DNA of 64,000 nt from Halorubrum ezzemoulense DSM 17463 (GTDB taxonomy: Archaea > Halobacteriota > Halobacteria > Halobacteriales > Haloferacaceae). The notes below the pieces were generated by a model. It was not told where the DNA came from. It saw only the letters and a list, made by a program, of their open reading frames with translations, and made no database searches. Below, piece by piece: positions 1-9,522 of this stretch (the first letter of the stretch is position 1; the number at the start of each line of letters is the position of its first letter). The stretch is from the NCBI RefSeq assembly GCF_002114285.1, contig NZ_NEDJ01000003.1, positions 62,001 to 126,000 on the forward strand, written 5' to 3'. The translations under genes were made by a program, and so were the position numbers.

Positions 1-843
1 GGCGCAGCCCGCGGCCTGCGCGGCGTACATCGGGACCAGTTCGTCGGTCCACCCCAGCTCTCTCGCCTCCCGGGCGGCCTTGTGCATCCCGACCAGCCCG
101 ACGCCGCCGCCGGTCGGGTAGACGACCGCTTCGGGGGCTTCCCAGTCGAGCTGTGCCAGCAGCTCCAGTGCCATCGTCTTCTTTCCCTCGTGGCGGTACG
201 GCGTGACGAACGTCTTCGTCGAGTACCACTCCGGGTTGTCAGCCATCGCGTCGGCGTACGCTGCTCCGGCGTCGCCGATCTGGGAGCTGCCGTCCACCGG
301 GTCGGTAACGGTCAGGTCCGCGCCGTGAACCTCGGTCATCGCCTTCTGGGTGAACCCCGCCCGCGAGGGGAGGAACACGTGCGCGTCGAGGTCTGCGCGG
401 GCCGCGTACGCCGCTGCCGCCTGCCCCGCGTTGCCCGCGCTGTTCAGGGCGACCTCGCTTGCGCCGTGCTCGCGCGCCGCCGTCATCGCGGCCGCCTGCC
501 CCCGGTCTTTGAACGTCCCCGTCGGGTTCGCGCCCTCGTCTTTCAACAAGACCCGCCCCACGCCCATCGCGTCCGCCAGCCCGGGACACTCCACGAGCGG
601 GGTGGCCCCCTCGCCGAGCGACACCGCGGTCTCAGCGGGGAACGGGAGGAGCTCGTCGTACCGCCACATCGACCCGTCGGGGCGGGCGTCGAGCGTCTCC
701 GGCGTGAGCCCGACGCGGTCGTAGTCGTACGTCGGGTCGAGGATGCCGTCGCAGTCGGGACACCGGTGGGTCGCCGCCTCCGCGTCGAACGTCTCCCCGC
801 AGTCGACGCAGGTCAGGCCGACGAACGCGTCCGTGGTCTCCAT
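1..843 (-). CDS. thrC: threonine synthase, C-terminus cut by window edge
   Basis: PLP enzyme converting O-phosphohomoserine to threonine. The visible 281 codons start at ATG 843 and run open to base 1, so the C-terminal part is missing. The N-terminus has a zinc-ribbon-like segment (CVDCGETF about residue 11, then CPDCDG about residue 31) common in archaeal ThrC. The PLP-lysine motif PTGTFKDRG and the following AAAMTAAREHGA helix are clear, as is NSAGNAGQAAAAYAARA. Length and order fit ThrC rather than cysteine synthase or threonine dehydratase. It diverges from the bat-type regulator at 1111, leaving about 270 bases between them. The start is chosen because the zinc-ribbon begins right after it. 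Confidence 0.93.
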   Translation of the reverse strand, partial: METTDAFVGLTCVDCGETFDAEAATHRCPDCDGILDPTYDYDRVGLTPETLDARPDGSMWRYDELLPFPAETAVSLGEGATPLVECPGLADAMGVGRVLLKDEGANPTGTFKDRGQAAAMTAAREHGASEVALNSAGNAGQAAAAYAARADLDAHVFLPSRAGFTQKAMTEVHGADLTVTDPVDGSSQIGDAGAAYADAMADNPEWYSTKTFVTPYRHEGKKTMALELLAQLDWEAPEAVVYPTGGGVGLVGMHKAAREARELGWTDELVPMYAAQAAGCA

Positions 844-1110
844 GCCAGCGCGCTCGGGCGCCGGGGCCTTCGGTGCTGCGGTCGCGGCGGTGTCGGCCCG
901 ACCACCGGAGCGGCCTCGCTTCGGCGACCGAGACGGTCACGTTTCGGCGAGCGAGGCGGCCCGCGGTCCGCCCGCCTCTGCCCGGGGTACTTAGGTCCGC
1001 AACGTATGAAGCGGTAGGCGGAGGGGAGTCGGGACGGTACTCCCTCGGGAGATGCGTGTACCAGCGACCGCCCGGACGGCGGGTCCGTGGGGTGGAGCGA
1101 GGTGGAAGCG

Positions 1111-1857
1111 ATGAGTCGGACGGTGCTCCGGTTGGGCCTCCCGGCCGGGTCGTGGCTCGCCGACGCGTCGCGGGGCGTCCCCGCGGCGACGCTCCGGATC
1201 GCGGAGACGATCGCCGTCGACGGCGACGCTCCGGAGACCGCGGCGACCGTTCGCGTCGCCGGCACCGACAGGGACCGCGTGGAGAACATGGTCCGGGGCC
1301 ACGAGCGCGTCGCGCGCGTGACGGCGGTCGAGCGCCGCGGCGACGTTCGCACGCTCCGCGTGGTCGGCCGCGCCCCCGTCTACCTCCCCGCGGCGCGGGC
1401 GGTCGGCCTCCCCATCGAGTCGACGGTCGAGGTCGCCGACGGCCGCGCCACGGTGACGGTCGTCGGCGATCGGGACCGGATCGAAGCGTTCGGGCGTCGG
1501 CTCGCAGACGACGGGATGACGGTCGGCGTCGCCGCGACCGGGGGCGACGAGCCGGATCGGACGCTCACCGAGGCGCAGCGCGACCTCGTCTTCGCGGCGG
1601 TCGAGAGGGGCTACTACGACACCCCGCGGCGGTGTACGCTCACGGAGCTGGCCGAGGCGAACGGGATCGCGAAGTCGACGTGCAGCGAGACGCTCCACCG
1701 CGCCGAGGGACGGGTGATGCGCCGGTTCGTCGACGGCGAGGGGCCGTTCGACTCGCCGTCGGACGCCGAGGGCTGGCCAACGGCGAAGCGCGCGCCCCCC
1801 GGGGCGGCCTCGCTTGAGGCCGACGAGCCCGACGCCGACAAGCTCGACGCCGACTAG
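1111..1857 (+). CDS. bat-type helix-turn-helix transcriptional regulator
   Basis: A DNA-binding regulator of the bacterioopsin-activator (HTH_10) family, which is abundant in Halobacteria. The C-terminal third carries the family signature: LTEAQRDLVFAAVERGYYDTP followed by a recognition helix region (TLTELAEANGIAKSTCSETLHRAE). The N-terminal 150 residues form an alpha/beta region with no PAS or GAF domain that I recognise, probably the ligand-sensing part. A GTG at 1087 in frame could extend it, but ATG 1111 follows a GAGGTGG Shine-Dalgarno-like stretch and is preferred. The tail is acidic with a repeated DEPDADKLDAD pattern. It stands alone between thrC and the convergent glycine cleavage operon, so the target is not obvious. 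Confidence 0.85.
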   Translation: MSRTVLRLGLPAGSWLADASRGVPAATLRIAETIAVDGDAPETAATVRVAGTDRDRVENMVRGHERVARVTAVERRGDVRTLRVVGRAPVYLPAARAVGLPIESTVEVADGRATVTVVGDRDRIEAFGRRLADDGMTVGVAATGGDEPDRTLTEAQRDLVFAAVERGYYDTPRRCTLTELAEANGIAKSTCSETLHRAEGRVMRRFVDGEGPFDSPSDAEGWPTAKRAPPGAASLEADEPDADKLDAD

Positions 1858-1926
1858 TTCTGCGTCGACGGGCCCGGAGCGACCGGGCCGCGGGTCGGCC
1901 GGTCGGTTCGCGTGTGTGCGAGCGTG

Positions 1927-3357
1927 CTATTCCCCGTCGAGCGCCTGCCACGAGAGCCGCGGGTCCCGCGCGGCGCCGACCTGGTCGATCCGCGCGGCGG
2001 CGGTCCGGTTCGGCGCCGCGTCGAGCGCCTCGCCGGTGTCCGCGTACGCGAGGTTGAACGCCTCGGCGAGGTCGTCGAGCGAGGACTGCCCCTCGATCTC
2101 CGTCGGCTCGGTCAGCATCGCCTCGGGGACCATCTCCGGCCACTTCGTCGTCGGCGGGTGGACGCCGAAATCGAGCATTCGCTTCGCCACGTCGGCCGCG
2201 TCGCGGTCGCCCGCGGTCGCCGCGAACTCGTGGTGGAACGGGCCGAAGGGAACGTCGAGGTCGATCCGCTCGGCGAGGTAGTTCGCGTTGAGGACGGCCT
2301 TCGCCGCCGCGTCGGCGAGCCCCTCGTCGCCCAGGCGGGCGACGTACGCGTACGCCTTGATCAGCACGAGCCAGTTGCCGGCGAAGCCGTGGACCCGGCC
2401 GATCGTGCGGTCCGGCTCGAAGCGCTCGTACCCCGGCCCCGTCTCGGCCTCGCGGACCCGCGGCGTCGGGAGGAACGGCGCCAGTTCGTCGACGACGCCG
2501 ACCGGGCCGGCGCCGGGACCGCCGCCGCCGTGCGGCGTCGCGAACGTCTTGTGGACGTTGTAGTGCATCACGTCGAACCCCATGTCGCCGGGCCGGCCGC
2601 GGCCGAGCAGCGCGTTGAGGTTCGCGCCGTCGTAGTAGAGCAGGCCGCCGGCGTCGTGGACGATCTCCGCGATCTCGGTGATGTCGCGCTCGAAGAGGCC
2701 CACCGTGTTCGGGTTCGTGAGCATCAGCGCGGCGGTGTCGTCGCCGACGGCCGCCTCCAAGGCCTCGAGGTCGACGCGCCCGTCCTCGCCGGAGGGCAGT
2801 TCGACCACCTCGTAGCCGGCGGTCGCCGCTGTCGCGAAGTTCGTCCCGTGGGCCGACGCCGGGATCACGACCTCCGAGCGGTCGTTGCCGTGGTGCTCGT
2901 GATACGCCTTCGTGACGAGGATCCCAGTCAGTTCGCCCGCCGCGCCCGCGGGCGGCTGGAGCGTGACGGCGTCCATCCCCCCGATGTCGGCGAGCGCCTC
3001 CTGGAGCCGGTACTGGAGTTCGAGGTTCCCCTGCGCGGAGCGCGCGGAGCGGTCGGGGTGGACGGCGGCGTTCGGGTCGGCCGCCACGTCCTCGGTGAAC
3101 TTGGGGTTGTACTTCATCGTACAGCTCCCCAGCGGGTACGGCCCCGCGTCGATGGCCCAGTTCATCTGCGAGAGCCGGGTGTAGTGGCGCGCCGTCTCCG
3201 GCTCCGAGGGGTTCGGCAGCGTCAGCTCCTCGCGGGTCAGGTCGTCCGGCAGCGGGGAGTCCTCGCGCACGTCGACGGTCGCTTGCCCCTTCTCCGAGAG
3301 CAGCGGCTCCCGGACGTCCTCGCCGTCTCGCTCGTAGTTCGCTTGGTCGTGGATCAT
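1927..3357 (-). CDS. gcvPB: glycine dehydrogenase (decarboxylating) subunit 2
   Basis: The C-terminal half of the split P-protein of the glycine cleavage system. It works with GcvPA to decarboxylate glycine with PLP and pass the aminomethyl group to the lipoyl arm of GcvH. The PLP lysine is Lys270 in HYNVHKTFATPHGGGGPG, and the LGSCTMKYNP motif lies near residue 77. Its 476 residues match the usual archaeal/Gram-positive split form. The ATG overlaps the last base of the gcvPA TGA stop, so the two are translationally coupled. It is the last gene of the minus-strand gcvH-gcvPA-gcvPB operon, convergent with the regulator at 1111-1857. Confidence 0.95.
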   Translation of the reverse strand: MIHDQANYERDGEDVREPLLSEKGQATVDVREDSPLPDDLTREELTLPNPSEPETARHYTRLSQMNWAIDAGPYPLGSCTMKYNPKFTEDVAADPNAAVHPDRSARSAQGNLELQYRLQEALADIGGMDAVTLQPPAGAAGELTGILVTKAYHEHHGNDRSEVVIPASAHGTNFATAATAGYEVVELPSGEDGRVDLEALEAAVGDDTAALMLTNPNTVGLFERDITEIAEIVHDAGGLLYYDGANLNALLGRGRPGDMGFDVMHYNVHKTFATPHGGGGPGAGPVGVVDELAPFLPTPRVREAETGPGYERFEPDRTIGRVHGFAGNWLVLIKAYAYVARLGDEGLADAAAKAVLNANYLAERIDLDVPFGPFHHEFAATAGDRDAADVAKRMLDFGVHPPTTKWPEMVPEAMLTEPTEIEGQSSLDDLAEAFNLAYADTGEALDAAPNRTAAARIDQVGAARDPRLSWQALDGE

Positions 3358-4685
3358 CAGAGCACCTCCTCGAAGGCCGCGACGAGCCCGTCCGTCCGTT
3401 CCGCGTTCAGGTCAGTGACGCACACCTGAAGCAGGTGGTCGTCGATCGCGTGGACCGCGAACCCCTCGGCCTCCAGGTCCTCGGCGACCGCCGGGGCCGG
3501 CTGGTCGACGTGGACCACGAACTCGCGGAAGTGGTGACGGTCGTGGACGGGGGCGGTCGCGCCCGACAGGCCTTCGATCCGGGCCGCCAGCGCCTCGGCG
3601 TCGCGGACGCAGTCGTTCGCGAGGTCGACGAGGCCGTCGGGCCCCAGCGTCGCCGCGTGGATCGCCGCCCGGAGCGCGACCCACGCCTGGTTCGTACAGA
3701 TGTTCGATGTGGCGCGCTCCTTGCGGATGTGCTGCTCGCGCGTCTGGAGCGTCAGCGTGTACGCGCGGTCGCCGTTCGCGTCCTCGCTCGCCCCGACGAG
3801 CCGACCGGGGACCTGCCGAAGGAAGTCGTCGCGGCAGGCGAAGATGCCGAGCCCCATCCCGTAGCTGGTCGGCAGGCCGAGCGAACCGGCCTCGCCGACG
3901 ACCACGTCGGCGCCGACCGACGCGGGCGATTCGAGCACCGACAGCGCGACGACGTCGGAGCCGAGCGCGAACAGCGCGCCGGTCTCGTCGGCGAGGTCGC
4001 CGATCGCCGCGAGCCGCTCTTCGAGGCAGCCCCGCACCGTCGGGCTCTCGGCGTACAGCATCACGACATCGTCGCCCGCGCGGTCCGCGAGCGCGTCGAC
4101 GTCGGCCGTGCCGTCCGCCATCGGGTACGTCTCGACGGTCATGTCGGCGCCGTCGCAGTAGTTCTCCAGTACCGCCCGCTTCCCCTCGCGGAGCTGCTCG
4201 GGCACGAGGACCACGTCGCCCGATGTCGAGCGGACGCGGTCCGCCAGCGTCGCGGCCTCGCCGAGCGCGGTCGCGGCGTCGTACATCGAGCAGTTCGCGA
4301 CGTCGAGCCCGGTCAGCTCGACGAGCATCGACTGGTACTCGAAGAGCGCCTGGAGGAACCCCTGCGACACCTCCGGCTGGTACTGGGTGTAGCTCGTGAG
4401 GAACTCCGCGCGGTCGGCGAGGTGGTCGACGACGCTCGGCACGTAGTGGCCGTAGTGCCCCCGGCCGAGGAACTCCGTGAGGTCGTCGTTGCGCGCGAAG
4501 ATCCGCGCGCACTCGTCGCGGATCTCGCGTTCCGTCCGCGGCTCGATGCCGAAGTCACCGTCGAAGGCGACCGGGTCGGGGATGTCGAACAGGGCCTCCT
4601 CGTCCTCGACGCCGATCGCCGCCAGCATCGCCGCGGTCTCCTCGTCCGTGTGCGGTGCGTACGGGGTGCCGTTGGCCCGGCTCAT
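3357..4685 (-). CDS. gcvPA: glycine dehydrogenase (decarboxylating) subunit 1
   Basis: N-terminal half of the split P-protein of glycine cleavage. It keeps the PLP-transferase fold but not the PLP lysine, which lies in GcvPB. The conserved stretches [31 protein letters not shown], and [21 protein letters not shown] are all present. I place the start at ATG 4685 ([13 protein letters not shown]), which has a GGGGGAG ribosome-binding stretch just upstream. An in-frame ATG at 4826 would add 47 arginine-rich residues unlike the family and would overlap the end of gcvH. About 137 bases separate it from gcvH. Confidence 0.94.
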   Translation of the reverse strand: MSRANGTPYAPHTDEETAAMLAAIGVEDEEALFDIPDPVAFDGDFGIEPRTEREIRDECARIFARNDDLTEFLGRGHYGHYVPSVVDHLADRAEFLTSYTQYQPEVSQGFLQALFEYQSMLVELTGLDVANCSMYDAATALGEAATLADRVRSTSGDVVLVPEQLREGKRAVLENYCDGADMTVETYPMADGTADVDALADRAGDDVVMLYAESPTVRGCLEERLAAIGDLADETGALFALGSDVVALSVLESPASVGADVVVGEAGSLGLPTSYGMGLGIFACRDDFLRQVPGRLVGASEDANGDRAYTLTLQTREQHIRKERATSNICTNQAWVALRAAIHAATLGPDGLVDLANDCVRDAEALAARIEGLSGATAPVHDRHHFREFVVHVDQPAPAVAEDLEAEGFAVHAIDDHLLQVCVTDLNAERTDGLVAAFEEVL

Positions 4686-4822
4686 CTGGTCGCTCCCCCG
4701 CGTCCCCGGGCCGTCGCCCGGCCGTCGTTCGCTCCTCGGTTCGCGGCTCGTCGGTCGAAACGTTGCGTTGTCATGATCGGGTGCGGTGTCGAATGTCCGT
4801 CGTCGGATCCGGGTCGGCGCGG

Positions 4823-5206
4823 TCAAGCGATCTGCTGGTCGTACTCGTCGGCGCCGAGAGTCCCATCGGCGTCGCCGCCCTCAGCCGGGTCGACCTCGAG
4901 CATCCACCCCTCGCCGTACGGGTCCTCGTTGACGAGTTCGGGGCGGTCGAACAGGGCTTCGTTGACCGCGACGACCTCGCCCGAGACGGGCGCGTACAGG
5001 TCCGACACCGCCTTGATCGACTCGACGACGCCGAACGACTCGCCGGCGGAGACCTCGTCGCCGACCTCGGGGAGCTCGACGAACACTACGTCGCCGAGCT
5101 CGTCCTGCGCGAAGTCGGAGACGCCGATCCGAACGGTGTCGCCGCCGGTCGTCGCCCACTCGTGCGATTCCAAGTACCGTCTGTCGTCGGGAACGTCGAA
5201 GCTCAT
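4823..5206 (-). CDS. gcvH: glycine cleavage system H protein
   Basis: Lipoyl carrier of the glycine cleavage system, shuttling the aminomethyl intermediate between the P-, T- and L-proteins. The lipoylation site is Lys65 in [19 protein letters not shown], and the N-terminal YLESHEWA motif is typical. Its 127 residues are the normal length. It is the first gene of the minus-strand gcv cluster. Upstream sits FEN1 instead of the aminomethyltransferase gcvT that often leads this operon in archaea, so T-protein must be supplied from elsewhere in the genome. Confidence 0.95.
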   Translation of the reverse strand: MSFDVPDDRRYLESHEWATTGGDTVRIGVSDFAQDELGDVVFVELPEVGDEVSAGESFGVVESIKAVSDLYAPVSGEVVAVNEALFDRPELVNEDPYGEGWMLEVDPAEGGDADGTLGADEYDQQIA

Positions 5207-5403
5207 TTGTCGGGGTCGCCGCGGTCCGATCGGGTTCCGGTCCGCGACACGTGTGAATCATCCTTCTGACGACGAGGAAATAAAAGGTGTGTTCGCGGCG
5301 GTCGAGCCGGGGAACGGCGGCCCGGAGCGCCGGATCGGTCCCGGCGTCTGAACCACCTCGACCCCGGCGTCCGAGCTCCTCCGTCACCCGCCTCGGCGCC
5401 CCG

Positions 5404-6381
5404 TCAGGTCCACCGATCGAGCCCGGTCTGGACCTGCGACTCGGCGATGCGCTCGAACCCCCGCTCGACCTCGCCCGCGGCGACGCCCCACTCGTCGACG
5501 ACGTACTCGCGGGCGGCCTCGACGTCCGGGTTCACGTCGGCGTCGACCGCGATGTCCTCGGCCGGCGGGTCCATGAACAGCTCCCGGATCGCCTCGGCGT
5601 TCGGGATCTCGGCGTCCCGGGCGTCGAGGACCCCCCACAGATCGCCGTGTTCCGCGATCGCCTTCACCGCCGTCTTCGGCCCGACCCCGCGGACCCCCTC
5701 GTTGAAGTCGGTGCCACAGAGCATCGCGACGTCGACGAGCCCCTGCCGGTCGAGGCCGAGGTCCTCCAGGGTCGCCGACAGGTCCATCAGCTCCGGGTCG
5801 CCCTTGCTCGTCAGCTGACGGAGCGTCGTCGGCGCGCCGAACAGCAGCGTGTCGTAGTCCTCGCTGCCGGCGTGGTCCACCGTCCCCGTCGCGGCCATGT
5901 GCGCGCACTGCGCTTCCCCCTCCGCGGGCGCCTCGACGACGGGCACGTCGAGCAGTCCCAGCAGCTCGCGGGTCGTCTCCTGTATCGTGTCCGTGAGCCG
6001 CTGCGTGCGCGCCTCCAAGCGCGCGGCCTCGACGGCGTCCCCGCGCTCCTCGGCGGCTGCCCGGCGTTCCTCGGCCGCCTCGCGCTTCTCGCGGCGCTCC
6101 GCTACCTCGTCGGCCTTCAGGTCGGTGACCGCGCCGTCGAACACCATCACCGGGATCAGGTCGTGCTCGAAGAACTTCGGAAGCCCCTGAACGACCCCGA
6201 TCAGGTTCGCGACCTCGACGCCGTCGGCGGTGGTGTACTTCTCGTCGCTTGTCCACTTCACCGTCGTCGTGAGGTACCGGTACAGCCAGTTGTGCGCGTC
6301 GACGGCGACGACGCCCCCCTCGATCTCCGCGAAGGGCGCGTCGCGGATCGACGCGAGGTCGCGCAAGTCGGCGTTTCCCAT
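5404..6381 (-). CDS. fen: flap endonuclease 1
   Basis: Structure-specific 5' nuclease that removes flaps during Okazaki fragment maturation and repair. The N-terminal XPG domain ([35 protein letters not shown]) and the internal domain ([25 protein letters not shown]) carry the acidic metal ligands. The [16 protein letters not shown] segment is the helix-hairpin-helix. The C-terminus ends QTGLDRWT, a PIP box for binding PCNA. The 325-residue length is normal. A GTTTAACA TATA-like element lies about 30 bases upstream of the ATG, suggesting a leaderless transcript separate from gcvH. Confidence 0.95.
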   Translation of the reverse strand: MGNADLRDLASIRDAPFAEIEGGVVAVDAHNWLYRYLTTTVKWTSDEKYTTADGVEVANLIGVVQGLPKFFEHDLIPVMVFDGAVTDLKADEVAERREKREAAEERRAAAEERGDAVEAARLEARTQRLTDTIQETTRELLGLLDVPVVEAPAEGEAQCAHMAATGTVDHAGSEDYDTLLFGAPTTLRQLTSKGDPELMDLSATLEDLGLDRQGLVDVAMLCGTDFNEGVRGVGPKTAVKAIAEHGDLWGVLDARDAEIPNAEAIRELFMDPPAEDIAVDADVNPDVEAAREYVVDEWGVAAGEVERGFERIAESQVQTGLDRWT

Positions 6382-6496
6382 TACCCGTCAGTGGGGCGCG
6401 TCGCTGTTAAACGCTGACGGGTCGGGGGGACCGGCGGCGGTTCGCGGCCCGCAGTCGCTTCGGCTCCCGCCGCGATCCGCCTGCCGACTTCTGGGC

Positions 6497-6504
6497 AGTT
6501 TATG
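6497..6504 (+). promoter_or_regulatory. TATA-like box for the J-domain ferredoxin gene
   Basis: The sequence AGTTTATG lies about 31 bases before ATG 6535 in otherwise GC-rich DNA. That spacing fits a leaderless archaeal transcript. The role is inferred from position only. Confidence 0.5.
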
Positions 6505-6534
6505 TGCGTCACGCGCGTACGGCGAGGCGTCTGA

Positions 6535-7188
6535 ATGGTTTCCCCGTTCGAGGTGTTGGAGGTCGACGAGGACGCCGACGACGAGGCGGTCGAACGGGCC
6601 TACCGCGAGCGCGTGAAGCGTGCGCACCCGGACCAGGGCGGCTCGATCGAGGAGTTCCAGCTCGTCCGCCGAGCCTACCGCGAGCTGTCCGAACGCGACG
6701 GGAACGGCGACGCGGGCGACGGGACCGACCCGGCTGACGTCGACCTCACCGAGGGCGACGACGCGCGCGAGCCGCGGTCGACCCGCGTCGAGTTCCTCGA
6801 CTACGAGGCGGTCGTCGACTACGGCTGGTCGCTCGAGGACGACGAGCTGTTCCGGAAGGCCGCCCACGCCGACCTCGGCCCCGACGCCCACGGTCGCCTG
6901 CTCGTCCACGCGGACGAGAGTCTGCTTGAGGCGGCCGAGCGCAGCGGCTTCGCGTGGCCCTTCTCCTGTCGCGGCGGCGCCTGCGCGAACTGCGCGGTGT
7001 ACCTCGCCGAGGGCGAGCTCTCGCAGCCGACCGACCACATCATGCCCGACGACCTCGCCGAGCGGGGGTTCCGGCTCTCCTGTAACGGTTACCCGCTGAC
7101 CGACGAGCTGTCAGTCGTGTTCAACGTGAAACAGCGTCCCGAGCTCGACGACCTCATCCTCCCGCCCGGGCCGTTCACGCGTCGCTGA
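6535..7188 (+). CDS. ferredoxin 2Fe-2S with N-terminal J domain
   Basis: A fusion of a DnaJ-like J domain with a plant-type [2Fe-2S] ferredoxin. The J domain spans about residues 1-55 with the signature His-Pro-Asp at 31-33 (KRAHPDQGG). The ferredoxin spans about 85-200, with cluster ligands Cys145, Cys150, Cys153 (SCRGGACANC) and Cys183 (LSCNGYPL). An acidic linker joins them. Proteins with this layout are known in Halobacteria; the electron partner is not established by this sequence. The J domain may recruit an Hsp70 (DnaK) or act in cluster delivery, which is inference. It stands alone between two minus-strand genes. Confidence 0.9.
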   Translation: MVSPFEVLEVDEDADDEAVERAYRERVKRAHPDQGGSIEEFQLVRRAYRELSERDGNGDAGDGTDPADVDLTEGDDAREPRSTRVEFLDYEAVVDYGWSLEDDELFRKAAHADLGPDAHGRLLVHADESLLEAAERSGFAWPFSCRGGACANCAVYLAEGELSQPTDHIMPDDLAERGFRLSCNGYPLTDELSVVFNVKQRPELDDLILPPGPFTRR

Positions 7189-7224
7189 CTCCGCCGCGTC
7201 CGAAAAAGCTGACCGCGTGACGCC

Positions 7225-9414
7225 TCAGAACGACTCGGAGACGGCGGCGACGACGGCGTCCTCGACCGCGTCGCGCTCGCCGGAGAGGAACTCTATCTTC
7301 CCCTCGCGGACGCCGGCGGTGGCGATGTCCGCGCCCGGCGCGAGCTCGGCCGCGCGGTCGGCAACGTCGCGGACGGAGACGTCCGCGGTCGTGCGCACGT
7401 ACAGCTCGTCGGTGCCGACGCCGACCGTCGCGAACGGCTCGCCGTCGGCGCGGCGCCGGTGGAGGTCGTCGAGGAGGAGGGGCGTCGGCGGGAAGTCGTA
7501 CCGGTGGGTGTAGCCGTCGGTGTCGAGCAGGGCGAACTCGACGCCGTCGACCGCCTCGGTCACGACGTTCGCGTCCGCGGTCTCGACCTCGGCCTCCAGC
7601 TTCTCCCGGAACTGCTCGGAGACGTGCGCCGCGAGGTCGCCGCCGTCCGAGAACAGGAGGTCGGCGATCAGCTCACGCTTGTCCTGGTACGACTGGTAGT
7701 ACGCCTCCAGCGCGACCGCCTCGCGGAGCTCGGCGACGCGCTCGGCGTCGTAGCCCGCGTCGCGCGCGAGGTCGACGTACCGATCGGGGGCGTCCGCCCA
7801 GTAGCTCACGGCCGGCAAGTGTCGCAGGTCGGCGCGGACCCCGTCGTTGATCGCCGACGCGAGCGAGGCGACGAGCGCGCCCGTCGAGAGCGTCTCGTCG
7901 CCGTCGGCGTCGGCCAGCTCCGGCGAGACGAGCGTGTCGACCGCGTCCCGCGTCTCGGGGTCGGCGACCGCGGCGTCGACGACGACCGCGTCGACCCCGT
8001 ACACCGACAGCAGGTCGATGCCGTCGGCGGACTCGGTCGTCGATCCGGCGCCGACGAGGAGGAAGAGCGGGAGCTTCTCGTCGTGGCGGTCGCGGTCTTG
8101 GAGCATCCGCGTCGCGTCGTTGGTGGCCGCGTCCATCCCGTACACCGGCTCGTCGAGCGGGCGGCGGGTGAAGTAGTGGTACTCCGCGTCGCTCTTCGCG
8201 TGCTCGTCGCGGATCAGCGGGAGGACGGCGCGCTCGACCGCGGCGCCCGCGACGTAGCCGTCGGCGGTCGCCGGGTGGCGCACGACGATCGGGCGCGATT
8301 CGAGGACCGCGCGGCGGACCGCCTCAGCGGCGTCGAGCAGGTCGTCAGCGAGCTCGGCGACGGTCTCGTCGCCGGCCAGCGGCTGGAGCCCCTCGGGGCG
8401 CGCCTCGTCGGTGAGGGCCTCGGCGAGGCGGCGGCGGACCGTTTCGGCGTCCTCGCCGTCGAGGAGGACGAGCGCCTCGGACTCGACCTGAACGTCGCCG
8501 CGGTGGCTCTCGACCTCCCCGTCGACCCGCACCGCGTCGCCGACCTCCACGTCCGGGTGCGCCCGGACGCCGGGCTCGACGAACGCGGCCACGTCGACGG
8601 CGCCCGTCGCGTCGCTGACCTCGAACACCGTCGGGCCGCCGGTCTGGCGGACGCCGACGACCTCGCCCTCGATCCGGACCGAGTCTCCGATCGCGTCGCC
8701 GAGCGACGTGATCGACACGCGCTCGGGCTCCGGTTCGTCCACGTCAGACTCGTCCGTGTCTGTCTCCGCGGACGCCTCGTCTTCTGCGGTCGTCTCGGAC
8801 GTGGGCTCCTCCGACGCGTCCGCGTCGTCCGATCCGACGCCCTCGTCCGCGGCCGCATCCGCTTCAGGAGCGTCCGTCGATTGGGACTCACTCGGCTCCG
8901 CATCGGCCTCTTCGGCCTCCTCGCTCGGCGCCTCGGGTTCCGCGTCGGCTTCCGTCTCGTCCTCGTCTGCGGACTCCGCGGCGCCAGCGTCGTCGTCGGC
9001 TTCGGACTCTTCGACGTCGTCGCCCGACGCCTCGTCGGGGAGGTGCTCGCCGGAGGGCTCTTGTACGAGGACGCCGCGGAACTCGCGGTCGGCCTGTCGA
9101 ATCGACCAGCCGAGGTCGACGTTCCCGTTGTCGCGGACGCCTTTCACTTGGACGAACACGTCGTCGCCCGGCTCCCAGTCGAGGCTGTCGAGGCGACGGT
9201 CGAGCTCGGAGCGGTGGAGCAGTCCGGTGACGCCCGGCGCGAGGTCGACGAACACGCCGAACTCGGCGTATCCGTCGACGACGCCCCGGTAGAAGCGGCT
9301 CGGAACCAGATCGTCGGGAGAGTCGCCGCGGAAGTCGAACGCGACGTCTTCTTGGTGCGAGTCGCAGACGCGACCGCCCCCGACGTCGGTGCCACAGATG
9401 ATACAGGATCCCAT
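7225..9414 (-). CDS. RecJ-like DHH-family protein with zinc finger, S1 and OB domains
   Basis: An archaea-specific RecJ-like nuclease homologue (COG1107 type). Domains in order are: a zinc knuckle at residues 1-20 (CIICGTDVGGGRVCDSH), an S1 RNA-binding domain to about 105, a highly acidic linker (about 115-235), an OB-fold (about 238-325), then the DHH-like and DHHA1-like region to residue 729. The expected DHH metal motif is degenerate here (RHPATADGYVAG), so nuclease activity cannot be assumed. The last 40 residues (FATVGVGTDELYVRTTADVS) look like the DHHA1 end. A GTTTTAGG TATA-like element lies upstream of the ATG. Single-gene transcription unit. Confidence 0.8.
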   Translation of the reverse strand: MGSCIICGTDVGGGRVCDSHQEDVAFDFRGDSPDDLVPSRFYRGVVDGYAEFGVFVDLAPGVTGLLHRSELDRRLDSLDWEPGDDVFVQVKGVRDNGNVDLGWSIRQADREFRGVLVQEPSGEHLPDEASGDDVEESEADDDAGAAESADEDETEADAEPEAPSEEAEEADAEPSESQSTDAPEADAAADEGVGSDDADASEEPTSETTAEDEASAETDTDESDVDEPEPERVSITSLGDAIGDSVRIEGEVVGVRQTGGPTVFEVSDATGAVDVAAFVEPGVRAHPDVEVGDAVRVDGEVESHRGDVQVESEALVLLDGEDAETVRRRLAEALTDEARPEGLQPLAGDETVAELADDLLDAAEAVRRAVLESRPIVVRHPATADGYVAGAAVERAVLPLIRDEHAKSDAEYHYFTRRPLDEPVYGMDAATNDATRMLQDRDRHDEKLPLFLLVGAGSTTESADGIDLLSVYGVDAVVVDAAVADPETRDAVDTLVSPELADADGDETLSTGALVASLASAINDGVRADLRHLPAVSYWADAPDRYVDLARDAGYDAERVAELREAVALEAYYQSYQDKRELIADLLFSDGGDLAAHVSEQFREKLEAEVETADANVVTEAVDGVEFALLDTDGYTHRYDFPPTPLLLDDLHRRRADGEPFATVGVGTDELYVRTTADVSVRDVADRAAELAPGADIATAGVREGKIEFLSGERDAVEDAVVAAVSESF

Positions 9415-9522
9415 TTGAGTACACCGAGAGTCTCGGGCCTAAAACGGTTGTCGAAAGCCGGCTCGGCGACTCGATCGGAGCGCGGCGGGTTCGCGGTCGT
9501 CACGCCGCGACGGCCCGACGCG

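Noticed and set aside
3435-5351. Long plus-strand open frame of 638 codons across the gcv operon
   Set aside because: It lies antisense to gcvPA and gcvH, is arginine/valine/aspartate-rich with no family motif, and arises from high third-position GC.
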